Made by a program: the position numbers and the translations under genes. The notes below the pieces were generated by a model that did not search any database, was not told the origin of the DNA, and was given only the letters and a program-made list of their open reading frames with translations. From positions 3,534,001-3,598,000 of the forward strand of contig NZ_JARUND010000002.1 of the NCBI RefSeq assembly GCF_036898825.1: a DNA stretch of 64,000 nt, read 5' to 3'. This document shows, piece after piece, positions 25,676-33,522 of the stretch; the stretch's first letter is position 1; every line of letters starts with the position of its first letter. This DNA comes from Streptomyces sp. B21-083 (GTDB taxonomy: Bacteria > Actinomycetota > Actinomycetes > Streptomycetales > Streptomycetaceae).

Positions 25676-28018
25676 CTACGGCAGCCCCCAAGCCTCCCCC
25701 CGCTCGACCAGCGGCACCGAGTCGATCACGAGGTCGGGGCGCTTACCCGCGTACAGCAGGACCTCCCGGCCCTTGGCCAGGTCGATCGTGAGGGTGCCGT
25801 CCTCCGAGGTGTGGGTGCGGGCCGGGGTGCCGTCGTCCAGGAGGGCTGTCAGCGGGCCGGACGGCAGGTCGTGGCGCAGGCGCAATGGTTCGCCTGCCAA
25901 GCTTCGGATCCGGACGAAGCGGGTGGCGCCCCCCGTACGGGCCGCGCTGACCAGGAAGGCACCCTGGGTGCGGAAGTCGTGGAGGGTGACGTCCGGCCAG
26001 GTGGGCGGAACGGCCGGGAAGACCCGTAGGACGCCTCCCCAGCTCTGGCAGAGCATGTCGTGCAGGGACTGGGATGCCGACAACGGGGTCTCGATGACCG
26101 GTCCGGCCTCCGTGTAGTGGGTGTTGGCCCGGCACGGGTAGCGCGTGGTGGGGTCGAAGAACTTCTTCAGGTAGGTCAGGGCCGTGTCGCCGCGGCCCAT
26201 CATCGCGTACAGCGACGCGGCACCCGTGTAACTGTAGCCGCGGTGGGCGCCGGTCAGCGCGTGCCAGCGGACTACCGACTTCTCGATCAGCTCGCGCTGC
26301 TCCGGCTGGTCCCAGTTGACCAGGTACAGCGGGTAGACCATCAGCAGGTGGGAGTAGTGGCGATGGGACTGCGCGTACGGGGTGTCGGCGCCGATCATGA
26401 AGCCGTTGCCGTCCACCGGGTACGGCGTCAGCCTGGCCAGCGTCTCCTGCCAGCGCGGGGCGAGGGGGTCGTCGACGCCGAGTCGCTCCGCCGCCTCCAG
26501 GAGTGTGGTGCAGCCCCAACGGATCAGCGCCAGGTCGTAGTTGGTGTCCTGCGGAGGCACCACCGGGTACTCCGGGGAGAGCGTCGACGGAAGGTGCAGC
26601 TTGCCGTCGTCTCCTGGCTGGAGGAAGTGCAGGTAGTAGTTGATCGCGCGGCGGAGCACGGGGAAGACGGTGTCCCGCAGCAGTTTCTCGTCCATGCTGT
26701 GGCGGTAGCTCAGCCACACGTTGTGCAGGGCCCAGGTCAGGTCGCCCACTTCGGCGCCGGTGCCGGGCCTGCCCACGCTCCGGTTGGCGAACATGTCGGA
26801 GCTACGGCCGACTCCGGCGCTGTCCGAGCGGTAGGCGGCGGCCACGTTCGTCGTGAGCTGTTCCTGGTTCTGGCGGAGGGTGGTTGCCAGCGAGTCGAGT
26901 TCCAGGTGGTTGGAGCCGTGGATCAGCCAGAACTCCAGCTGGACGTTGAGGTTCCACCACACCGCCGGCCAGGGCGTGGGCTCCAGCCAGGGGCCGCAGG
27001 TGGCCATCGGCGGCCCGCCCGCGACACTCGCCGACGCGACCTTGTAGAGCTGGATCCAGTGGAAGCTCTGCAGCCGCTCGTCGGGGAACGAGACGAAGCT
27101 CTTGCGGTAGTACGCGTGCCAGGCGCGGGTGTGCGAGGTGCGCAGGGCCGTGTACGGGGCGATTCCCAGGGTCTGCCGGATCGTCGGAATCTTCTGGATC
27201 TTCTTCAGCGACTCCTCCCCCGCCCGGGTGTTCGACGGATGGCTGTGGGCGACGGTGAGCAGCAGGGTGTCGCCCGAGCGTCGGTACGCCGTCGCGGTCT
27301 GGCCGCCGCCGGTCAGGGGCTGGAGGACCTGCTCGACGCCGCCGGTCGTCCGGGTGGTCCAGGGCGGGTTCGCGACGTAGTCCGCCGGTGGGGCCTCGCT
27401 GATCTTGCGGGGGCTGATCGCCTCCTCCGGGTGGAACGTCCAGTGCACCTTCTCGTCGCCGCCCGCCGTGACGCGGGCGGCCAGGACGCCGTCGTGGATG
27501 AGGGCGGCGAGGGTCAGGGTGCCCTTGTCCGTGGTGATCGTGCCGGTCAGTTCGGCGTTCCACAGGCTCAGCCGCCAGTCCACGGCGGTGATGGTGCCGA
27601 CCGGGTCCAGGGTCAGGTGTCCCACGGGGAGTCGGCAGGTGCCCCAGCCGCTGCCGAACTCCGGGCGGTGGTCCTGGACTTCGCCGTGCTGGACGGTGAA
27701 GCGGATCGCGTTCACGCCCGGCTCCTGGTACACCATGCTGCCCAGCCGCCCGTCCCCCAGGAAGGGGCCCTCGTGCCACAGCGTGGGCAGCCTGCGCCAC
27801 AGCAGGTCCTGCTTGCGCAGGAAGCCGGACCAGGCCGCGTCCGAGTCCATGCGGTTGCGCAGCTTCCAGGGGTGGGGGACGGCTACGGCATCAGCTGCCG
27901 GGCCGGGAGGACCGGCGTGATCACCGTGATCGACGGGATCGGCCTGGGCGACCCCGGGCAGGGCGGCAAGCGTCGTACCGCCCAGCGCCGAGCCGAGCAC
28001 TGCTCTACGAGAGGTCAT
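25676..28018 (-). CDS. Secreted GH95-like glycoside hydrolase (alpha-L-fucosidase family)
   Basis: 780 residues. The signal starts MTSRRAVLGSALGGTTLAALP, a Tat-like N-terminus, with cleavage near AQA. An N-terminal beta domain (LGDGRLGSMVYQEPGVNAIR) precedes an alpha/alpha barrel. GH95 landmarks are recognisable in diverged form: WWNLNVQLEFW with the two Asn-type positions, STLSPEYP for the acid region and SHRHYSHLLMVYPLY. GH95 releases alpha-1,2-L-fucose or L-galactose, but this is a distant member and the sugar is uncertain. GGAGG precedes the ATG. It is the last gene of the lyase operon. Confidence 0.8.
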   Translation of the reverse strand: MTSRRAVLGSALGGTTLAALPGVAQADPVDHGDHAGPPGPAADAVAVPHPWKLRNRMDSDAAWSGFLRKQDLLWRRLPTLWHEGPFLGDGRLGSMVYQEPGVNAIRFTVQHGEVQDHRPEFGSGWGTCRLPVGHLTLDPVGTITAVDWRLSLWNAELTGTITTDKGTLTLAALIHDGVLAARVTAGGDEKVHWTFHPEEAISPRKISEAPPADYVANPPWTTRTTGGVEQVLQPLTGGGQTATAYRRSGDTLLLTVAHSHPSNTRAGEESLKKIQKIPTIRQTLGIAPYTALRTSHTRAWHAYYRKSFVSFPDERLQSFHWIQLYKVASASVAGGPPMATCGPWLEPTPWPAVWWNLNVQLEFWLIHGSNHLELDSLATTLRQNQEQLTTNVAAAYRSDSAGVGRSSDMFANRSVGRPGTGAEVGDLTWALHNVWLSYRHSMDEKLLRDTVFPVLRRAINYYLHFLQPGDDGKLHLPSTLSPEYPVVPPQDTNYDLALIRWGCTTLLEAAERLGVDDPLAPRWQETLARLTPYPVDGNGFMIGADTPYAQSHRHYSHLLMVYPLYLVNWDQPEQRELIEKSVVRWHALTGAHRGYSYTGAASLYAMMGRGDTALTYLKKFFDPTTRYPCRANTHYTEAGPVIETPLSASQSLHDMLCQSWGGVLRVFPAVPPTWPDVTLHDFRTQGAFLVSAARTGGATRFVRIRSLAGEPLRLRHDLPSGPLTALLDDGTPARTHTSEDGTLTIDLAKGREVLLYAGKRPDLVIDSVPLVERGEAWGLP

Positions 28019-28073
28019 GCGGGTACCTCCAGAAGGTGGGGTGAGGGGTTGGGGGGGTCGGGCGACGTCGGCG

Positions 28074-28832
28074 TCAGGCCCAGGCGGCCGGTTCGGCGAG
28101 GGCGTAGGTCGAGGCGATCCGGTGGTTGTCGTGCAGGATCGTCAGGGTCCGCGGGCCGATGGGCGTGCCCTCGCGCCAGGCGGTGCAGTAGATCCCGCTG
28201 GACCAGCGGATCGTCCGCGAGGTGGACGGCAGTACGGTGATGCCGGTCCGGCTCACCGTCCTCGTACCGTTCAGCCACACCTCGAAGGCACCCCGGCCGT
28301 CGCCGTCGAGCTTCAGCCGGGTGACGACGCGGATCCAGGTGTCCCGCAGGCCGCTGATCGATCCGACGGTGCCCTTGATGCCCCCGGAACCGCCGAACCG
28401 GATCTCCGATCCGATGACGAACATCAACAGCCAGGGGCCTTCCGGGTCTTCGGGCGACCACTGCTGGAAGGTGACGTTCTGGTCGTGGAAGGTCCAGCCG
28501 GACCCTAGGCGGATCGCCTGGCCGTAGTACCGGTCCTCGCCGACGCTCTGCGCGCCGCGCCGGATCACCTCGCAGTGGTAGCCGCCGGTCTCGCCGATGT
28601 AGGTCTGGGTCGCCGCGAGCGCGTGCGCGCCTTTGTACGTGGGCGAGTCGACGGTCTCGATGGTGCCGGCCTTCTGCGTGTAGGCGTGGTCCCAGCCTTC
28701 GACGCTGCCGCGGTTCTGGAAGTGGACCTCGTCGGCGGCCCCGGCCTGCCCCGGCAGGACCGCGGCGGTGACACCGGCGAGGCCGAGTCCGCCGAGCGCG
28801 GTGAGTGCCGTTCGTCTCCGCACAGCACTCAC
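28074..28832 (-). CDS. Secreted polysaccharide lyase, heparin-lyase-I-like jelly roll
   Basis: 252 residues. A Tat-like signal (VRRRTALTALGGLGLAGVTA) is followed by a jelly-roll domain with YHCEVIRRGA, EDRYYGQAIRL, VTFQQWSPEDPEGPWLLMF and IYCTAWREG, the layout of the heparin lyase I/PF14099 group. Substrate is not deducible; the locus context (alpha-glucuronidase) suggests a glucuronate-containing polymer. The GTG at 28832 overlaps the TGA of the upstream lyase gene (28829-28832), so the two are cotranslated. Confidence 0.75.
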   Translation of the reverse strand: MSAVRRRTALTALGGLGLAGVTAAVLPGQAGAADEVHFQNRGSVEGWDHAYTQKAGTIETVDSPTYKGAHALAATQTYIGETGGYHCEVIRRGAQSVGEDRYYGQAIRLGSGWTFHDQNVTFQQWSPEDPEGPWLLMFVIGSEIRFGGSGGIKGTVGSISGLRDTWIRVVTRLKLDGDGRGAFEVWLNGTRTVSRTGITVLPSTSRTIRWSSGIYCTAWREGTPIGPRTLTILHDNHRIASTYALAEPAAWA

Positions 28833-29524
28833 CGCGTCCAGTAGGTGAGGTTGCGGAAGCGGGCCTCGGCCCGGCCGGTGCCGTGGTGGTAGACGCCGTT
28901 CTTGAAGTGCCGGGTGGCGGGGCCCCGGTCCTCGGTGGTCAGCACCAACTCGTCGTCGAAGTAGACCTTTACGCTGCCGGCCGAGGCGTCGTGTTCGAGT
29001 TTGACGTTGAACCAGGTGTCGTACGCGCCGGTCTTCAGGACCGTGCGGTCGAACGCCCGTACAGTGCCGCCGTTGGCGTTGTACGCGTTGAGCATGAAGT
29101 CCGTGGCCGGGGTGCCGTCGGGGTGGATCACGCGGAGGATCTGCACGAAGGTCGCGCCGTTCGTGCCGGCCGGGAGGTACACATCGGCGTCCCACATGTG
29201 CCGGCCGGACGTGTACTCCTGCTTCCAGCGCATCTCGGTGCGCGGGTCGGTGGAACTGCCCTGCGACAAGGGCTGGTCGGTGTCGTACACCCACATGCGG
29301 TGGACGCCGCCGCTGTTGCTGTACCGGTCGCTCAGGTCCAGGTTCCACGGCTTCTGCAGGGCGTACGTGAACGCCGTCCTCGTCCAGCCGTCCGTGGGGG
29401 ACACGACGGAGGCCGCCGAAGATGGGGTAGAGGCGGAGGCCGTCGACCGGGTCGACCAGACGGCGCCCGAGGCCAGTAAGCCTCCGGCTGCCAGAACCAT
29501 GCGCCTAGATGGAGTCATGGGCAT
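28829..29524 (-). CDS. Secreted polysaccharide lyase of the PL7/PL20 jelly-roll type
   Basis: 231 residues. Signal PSRRMVLAAGGLLASGAVW, then jelly-roll motifs that parallel PL7 alginate/PL20 glucuronan lyases: DPRTEMRWKQEY (RTEMR), FVQILRVIHPDG (QIH position) and HFKNGVYHHG (YFKxGVYxQ position). The catalytic Tyr/His/Arg/Gln set is thus partly substituted. ATG 29524 has AAGG at -9. Its promoter lies between the arms of an 18-bp inverted repeat. With the alpha-glucuronidase upstream, glucuronan or a related polyuronide is a reasonable guess. Confidence 0.75.
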   Translation of the reverse strand: MPMTPSRRMVLAAGGLLASGAVWSTRSTASASTPSSAASVVSPTDGWTRTAFTYALQKPWNLDLSDRYSNSGGVHRMWVYDTDQPLSQGSSTDPRTEMRWKQEYTSGRHMWDADVYLPAGTNGATFVQILRVIHPDGTPATDFMLNAYNANGGTVRAFDRTVLKTGAYDTWFNVKLEHDASAGSVKVYFDDELVLTTEDRGPATRHFKNGVYHHGTGRAEARFRNLTYWTR

Positions 29525-29563
29525 GCCAAATGACCTTTCCGGGACTTTCCGGGAATGGCGATT

Positions 29564-29656
29564 CATCGGATCTATCTTCGGGAGGAGCGTAGGACTAGAC
29601 CAGATAGGCGTCAATAATCAGGCCCGATTCAGGTTCAGCCGAAGATAGATCCGATG
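29564..29656. repeat. 18-bp perfect inverted repeat bracketing the lyase promoter
   Basis: CATCGGATCTATCTTCGG (29564-29581) and its exact complement (29639-29656) are separated by 57 bp that contain the -35/-10. One arm lies upstream of -35 and the other spans the start of transcription, as expected for two operators bridged by one repressor. Confidence 0.85.
29586..29614 (-). promoter_or_regulatory. Promoter of the lyase-lyase-GH95 operon
   Basis: On the minus strand: TTGACG (29614-29609), 17-nt spacer, TACGCT (29591-29586). The expected transcription start, near 29579, falls inside the left repeat arm, so a protein bound there would block transcription. Confidence 0.65.
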
Positions 29657-29678
29657 TACACCGGCACCCCCGCCCCGG

Positions 29679-32600
29679 CTACTCCTGTCGCGAGCCGGAG
29701 TTGAACACCGGGTGCCAGCTCTCCGGCGGAGCCAGATAGCTGACCGGCAGGCCTCCCGTGTCGATGACGATCTGGTCCACGGCGATCGCCGGGTCGACCA
29801 TGAAGAGCCGCAGTTCGTGCTCGCCGGGTTCGGTGACGGTCACGGTGGCCGTCAGTCTCTCGACGCCGTCCTCCACGTTGCGGGCCCAGGCGTCGCCCCG
29901 GTTGCCGGTGGCGACGGCCTGTCCGGACAGGACCGTCACCGGCTGGTCGTCGAGCGACACCGCCACCCGCCGCTGCCCCCGCTCGTCGAGCGACGGCAAC
30001 CGGAAGACGGTGACCGGAAAGGTCCCCGTGCTGCTGAAGCGCACCCGGTAACGCAACTCCGGTGCCCGGGCGGCGAAGTCGGCGGTGATCGGCGCCGCCG
30101 TCGACGGCACCGCCTCCACCGCGCCGCTACGACGCCCCAGCCCGCGTACGGTCCGCCAGTGGGCCCCGCCGCGCGCCACCCGGCGGTCGGTGTGCGCGGC
30201 GTCGATCGAGACGTACCCGTGCGCCTCGACGAACCCGGGCCGCCGACGGAGCGCCCGTTCACCGTCGTTGCGCACCCTCAGCGGTACGTCGACACGCTGC
30301 CCGGCGTCGGCACCGCTCACGGTGACCGTCGCCTCGTACGATCCCTCGGGCACCCGGTCCCAGTCGATCTCCACCCACACCCTTGTCTGGTCGGTCAGGG
30401 AGCCGCCCGGCTCGCTCAGCCGGACCCAGGGATGACTGGCCTCGGCGGTCCAACTCACCGCCAGGAAGCCCGTGTTGAAGACGTCCAGGAAGCGGCGGTC
30501 CCGAGTGCCGGAGAAGAAGGACAGTGGGCGTGCCGTGCCCGTCTCGTTGCCCTCCGACGCCACCCCCAGGCCCGATGTCTCCTGGCGCGCGACCCTGGTG
30601 ACGGCGGGGCGGCCCGGCGCCTTCGGGATCTGCGAGGGGTACGGGTTGACGATCCCGTCCCATTTTCCGCCCGCCACCTCGGTGTTGTATCGCTTGGTGA
30701 GCGCGGCCTCCGTGGCGTGAGCCGCCTCGGCGAGGTCCGCGAAGAGGTTCGCCCCGGCGCCGCGCCCCTGACGCCGGGCGAGCGCGTTGCGGTCCGCCCA
30801 GTAGTACTTCAGGTTCATCAAGTAGGCGCCGTGCACCGGGTATTCGACCAGCTCGAAGTAGGCGTCCCGATACGCCTCGGGCAGCTTGGCGCCCAAGGTC
30901 CTTGCCCGTGCGAGGAGTTGCTCGTAGGCGGCCATCCGGCGGCCCGCCTCGTCGCCGTGGTGGATCACGGAGATCAGGCCCGCTGCGATGAACTCCGGGC
31001 GCAGTTCCGCCGCGAGACGGTAGTACTCGGTGCGGATCGCGGCGATCTCACGGCCGTGACGCCGCCCGAACTGGCGGCCCGCCCACTCGACCAGGAACTC
31101 CTCGACGTCGTCCGCGCCCCATCTGTTCACGTCCCAGGCGACGTCCATGGCGAAGGACAGCCCGGTCTCGATCGACTTGACGTCTCCCACGTTGAAGATC
31201 CACATACGGTCGGCGCCGTGCTCGTACACCCGGCGCAACTCCTGCCAGACCTTGGCCAGTTGGGTGGTGTCCAGCCACAGGTAGCTCTTCGGGCGGCCCC
31301 AGTAGGAGAGGTGATAGTAGATGCCGTTGCCGCCCGCGCGCCGTCGCTCCGCCTCGTTCGGCAGCTGGCGCATGTTGCCGTGGTTGTCGTCCGGCCAGAT
31401 GAGCGTGACGTCGTCGGGCACCTGGACGCCCGCGTTGTAGAGGTCCAGCACCTCCTTGTACGGGATGAAGATCTGCGGCTCGGCCGCCTGGCCGACCTCC
31501 TCGGTCAGGATGCGGCGCTGGTCGGCGATGATGTCGTTCATCACCACGACCTTCTCGGGGATCGTCGTCGCGTACTTCGTCTCCAGCGCGGTGTCGTGCA
31601 GGCCGCGCATACCGAGCGTCCAGCTGCTCTCGTAGGCGGCGTTCTGGCGCGCCCGGGCCCGCCAGTAGTCGGAGATGACAGCGGGGTTCACCGTGTAGTC
31701 GTACACCGGCAGGCTGCCGTCGGCGTTCAGGTGTTCCGCCGCCCACGGGTCCCACTCGTGGACGCCGTTGCGGAGCAGCGCCTCGGGGTGGCTGGAGCCG
31801 ACGACTATGCCGTAGTGCTCGGCGAGTTCGGGGTTCTCGCGGTGCTTGTTGAAGAAGTCGGAGTACGGATGCATGGCCGGCCAGAGGTAGTTGGCCTTGA
31901 GACGGAGGAGCAGTTCGAAGACGTGCTTGTAGGTCTCGGGGCCGATGTTCTTGTCCGGCTCCTGGGTTCGGTGCGACCAAGTGGTCAGGTTCTGCTCGTC
32001 GTTGATGAAGATGCCCCGGAAGCGAACCGAGGGTTCGTGGCGGGTGAAGGGTCCGGTCGGGACGGTCACCTCGTCGCGGTGCTCCACCGGCACGTCGGCC
32101 CACCAGTACCAGGGCGAGACCCCGATGCGTTCCGAGGTGTCGTAGATCCCGTAGATCGTGCCGCGCCGGTCGCTGCCCGCGATCACCAGGGCGCGGTCCA
32201 CCCCCGGCAGTGGACGGTCGATCACCTGGGCAACCGAGGCTTCCCAACTCCCCTTCACCTGGGTCACTTTCAGACGGCCCTGGGCGATGAGCCCGTCGAT
32301 GACCGGGCTCGCGCCGATCGTGCCGACGAGGACGAGGTGGGTGGCCTTCTCGGGGAGTACCGGGAGGGTGTGGATCAGCCGAGGCCGGATGCCGGAGACC
32401 CGCTCGACGTCCGCCTGGAGGTCCCCGGCCGCGCGGATCACGGCGGGGTCGTCGGCCGCGTCCACGAAGACGTCGGTGGCCGACCCGCCCCGCACCAGCG
32501 GGAACTCGGGGCCGCCGGCCCGGGCCGGCAGGTCCGGGAGAGCTGCGTGGGCGGTCGTGGAGAGCGGCCCAAGGAGCATGGGGGTCACTCCGGTGGCGGC

Positions 32601-32684
32601 CATGCCCCGCAGAAAGGACTTGCGGGTCCATGGCTGCGACGGGGGCGGCGGCGTCGATCGGTCCTGGGGTTCGCGGTGGGGCAC
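29679..32684 (-). CDS. Secreted GH115 alpha-glucuronidase
   Basis: About 1,001 residues. A long Tat-type signal (WTRKSFLRGMAATGVTPMLL) is followed by GH115 features: GTIYGIYDTSERIGVSPWYW, RFRGIFINDEQNLTTWS, LLLRLKANYLWPAMHPYSDF and VTLIWPDDNHGNMRQLPNEA. The C-terminal part has beta-sandwich domains, ending VDQIVIDTGGLPVSYLAPPE, which may bind carbohydrate. GH115 removes (4-O-methyl)glucuronic acid from internal xylose units of xylan or similar side chains. I chose GTG 32684 with AGGGAG at -6. A LacI-type operator lies upstream. Confidence 0.92.
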   Translation of the reverse strand: MPHREPQDRSTPPPPSQPWTRKSFLRGMAATGVTPMLLGPLSTTAHAALPDLPARAGGPEFPLVRGGSATDVFVDAADDPAVIRAAGDLQADVERVSGIRPRLIHTLPVLPEKATHLVLVGTIGASPVIDGLIAQGRLKVTQVKGSWEASVAQVIDRPLPGVDRALVIAGSDRRGTIYGIYDTSERIGVSPWYWWADVPVEHRDEVTVPTGPFTRHEPSVRFRGIFINDEQNLTTWSHRTQEPDKNIGPETYKHVFELLLRLKANYLWPAMHPYSDFFNKHRENPELAEHYGIVVGSSHPEALLRNGVHEWDPWAAEHLNADGSLPVYDYTVNPAVISDYWRARARQNAAYESSWTLGMRGLHDTALETKYATTIPEKVVVMNDIIADQRRILTEEVGQAAEPQIFIPYKEVLDLYNAGVQVPDDVTLIWPDDNHGNMRQLPNEAERRRAGGNGIYYHLSYWGRPKSYLWLDTTQLAKVWQELRRVYEHGADRMWIFNVGDVKSIETGLSFAMDVAWDVNRWGADDVEEFLVEWAGRQFGRRHGREIAAIRTEYYRLAAELRPEFIAAGLISVIHHGDEAGRRMAAYEQLLARARTLGAKLPEAYRDAYFELVEYPVHGAYLMNLKYYWADRNALARRQGRGAGANLFADLAEAAHATEAALTKRYNTEVAGGKWDGIVNPYPSQIPKAPGRPAVTRVARQETSGLGVASEGNETGTARPLSFFSGTRDRRFLDVFNTGFLAVSWTAEASHPWVRLSEPGGSLTDQTRVWVEIDWDRVPEGSYEATVTVSGADAGQRVDVPLRVRNDGERALRRRPGFVEAHGYVSIDAAHTDRRVARGGAHWRTVRGLGRRSGAVEAVPSTAAPITADFAARAPELRYRVRFSSTGTFPVTVFRLPSLDERGQRRVAVSLDDQPVTVLSGQAVATGNRGDAWARNVEDGVERLTATVTVTEPGEHELRLFMVDPAIAVDQIVIDTGGLPVSYLAPPESWHPVFNSGSRQE

Positions 32685-32780
32685 GAGACGCTCCCTTTCC
32701 GCCCAGGCCCCGCGTCGGCTCGTCGCGCAGCCGGTCAACGAGCTGGGCGTATGAGTGTGTGCGGCGACATGGTCAGGCCA

Positions 32781-32790
32781 GAAAGCGCTT
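32781..32790. promoter_or_regulatory. LacI-family-type operator before the GH115 gene
   Basis: GAAAGCGCTT at 32781-32790 contains the 8-bp palindrome AAGCGCTT, the typical central core of LacI-family sugar-regulator operators in streptomycetes. It lies about 100 nt upstream of the GH115 start. No LacI gene is in the window. Confidence 0.45.
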
Positions 32791-32871
32791 GCTAAGTGCC
32801 TTGCACCTTAGGGCAGGGGCAACCCGGTCGTCCATATCGCGGCACATCCGCCTCTGGTGAGGCCTCCTGCC

Positions 32872-33522
32872 TCAGCCCATGTACTCCGTCCCCGCGTCGA
32901 GCAGCCAGTCCGTCAGGTAGCCGGCGAAGGACGAGCGGACCAGCACCCAGAAGCCGGCCCTGGCCTCGTCCCGGGCGACCAGCACCACCTGGGTGCGGCC
33001 CAGGGTCGTCTGGGCGCAGCGGCCGGGGCCGAAGGCGCGTGAGTGGAGGTCGAGGGGACAGCCGTGGGCCAGCAGATCGCGGGCTCGGGGGCCCGTGACG
33101 AGGAGCGTGGTGCGCTGGGCGGAGACGTCGATGACGGAGACCGGCTCGTCCCCGGCCGCTTCCCTGATACGGCTCTCCAGGTCCCGTTCGCCGCCGGGCG
33201 GGCCCACGAGCAGCCACTCGTCCGGGCCCAGCCACAGGGCGACCAACTCCCCCGCGTGGACGACGGTGTTGGGGGCGAGGGGCAGCGGGAGATCCAGCGC
33301 GAGCCTGATGGCGTCCGCCGCCGCGCCCTTGGCGTCGAGACGCACGTTGAGCTGGGTCAGGAAGGGGAGTTCCGCCAGCCGGATCGCACCCCCGGAGGTG
33401 CGGGTCGCGGCGGCCAGTCGGCAGGCGGCGTCCGCCAGCGGAGACACCGGCGACAGGCCGGACAAGGGGGACGGGGAGGACAAGGAGGGCCGGGCGGCGC
33501 TCAGGGTGGTGGTGTCAGCCAT
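32872..33522 (-). CDS. soxG: Sarcosine oxidase, gamma subunit
   Basis: 216 residues of the SoxG family: AIRLAELPFLTQLNVRLDAK, VALWLGPDEWLLVGPPG, VIDVSAQRTTLLVTGPRARD and the C-terminal WVLVRSSFAGYLTDWLLDAG. SoxG is a folded subunit, without cofactor, of heterotetrameric sarcosine oxidase. Its ATG overlaps the end of the soxD-soxA gene by 8 nt (33515-33522). The order soxB-soxD-soxA-soxG is conserved. Confidence 0.93.
   Translation of the reverse strand: MADTTTLSAARPSLSSPSPLSGLSPVSPLADAACRLAAATRTSGGAIRLAELPFLTQLNVRLDAKGAAADAIRLALDLPLPLAPNTVVHAGELVALWLGPDEWLLVGPPGGERDLESRIREAAGDEPVSVIDVSAQRTTLLVTGPRARDLLAHGCPLDLHSRAFGPGRCAQTTLGRTQVVLVARDEARAGFWVLVRSSFAGYLTDWLLDAGTEYMG

Noticed and set aside
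29712..32795. 1,027-codon open frame opposite the GH115 gene
   Set aside because: Shadow frame in high-GC DNA; the opposite strand encodes a complete family member with signal peptide and motifs.
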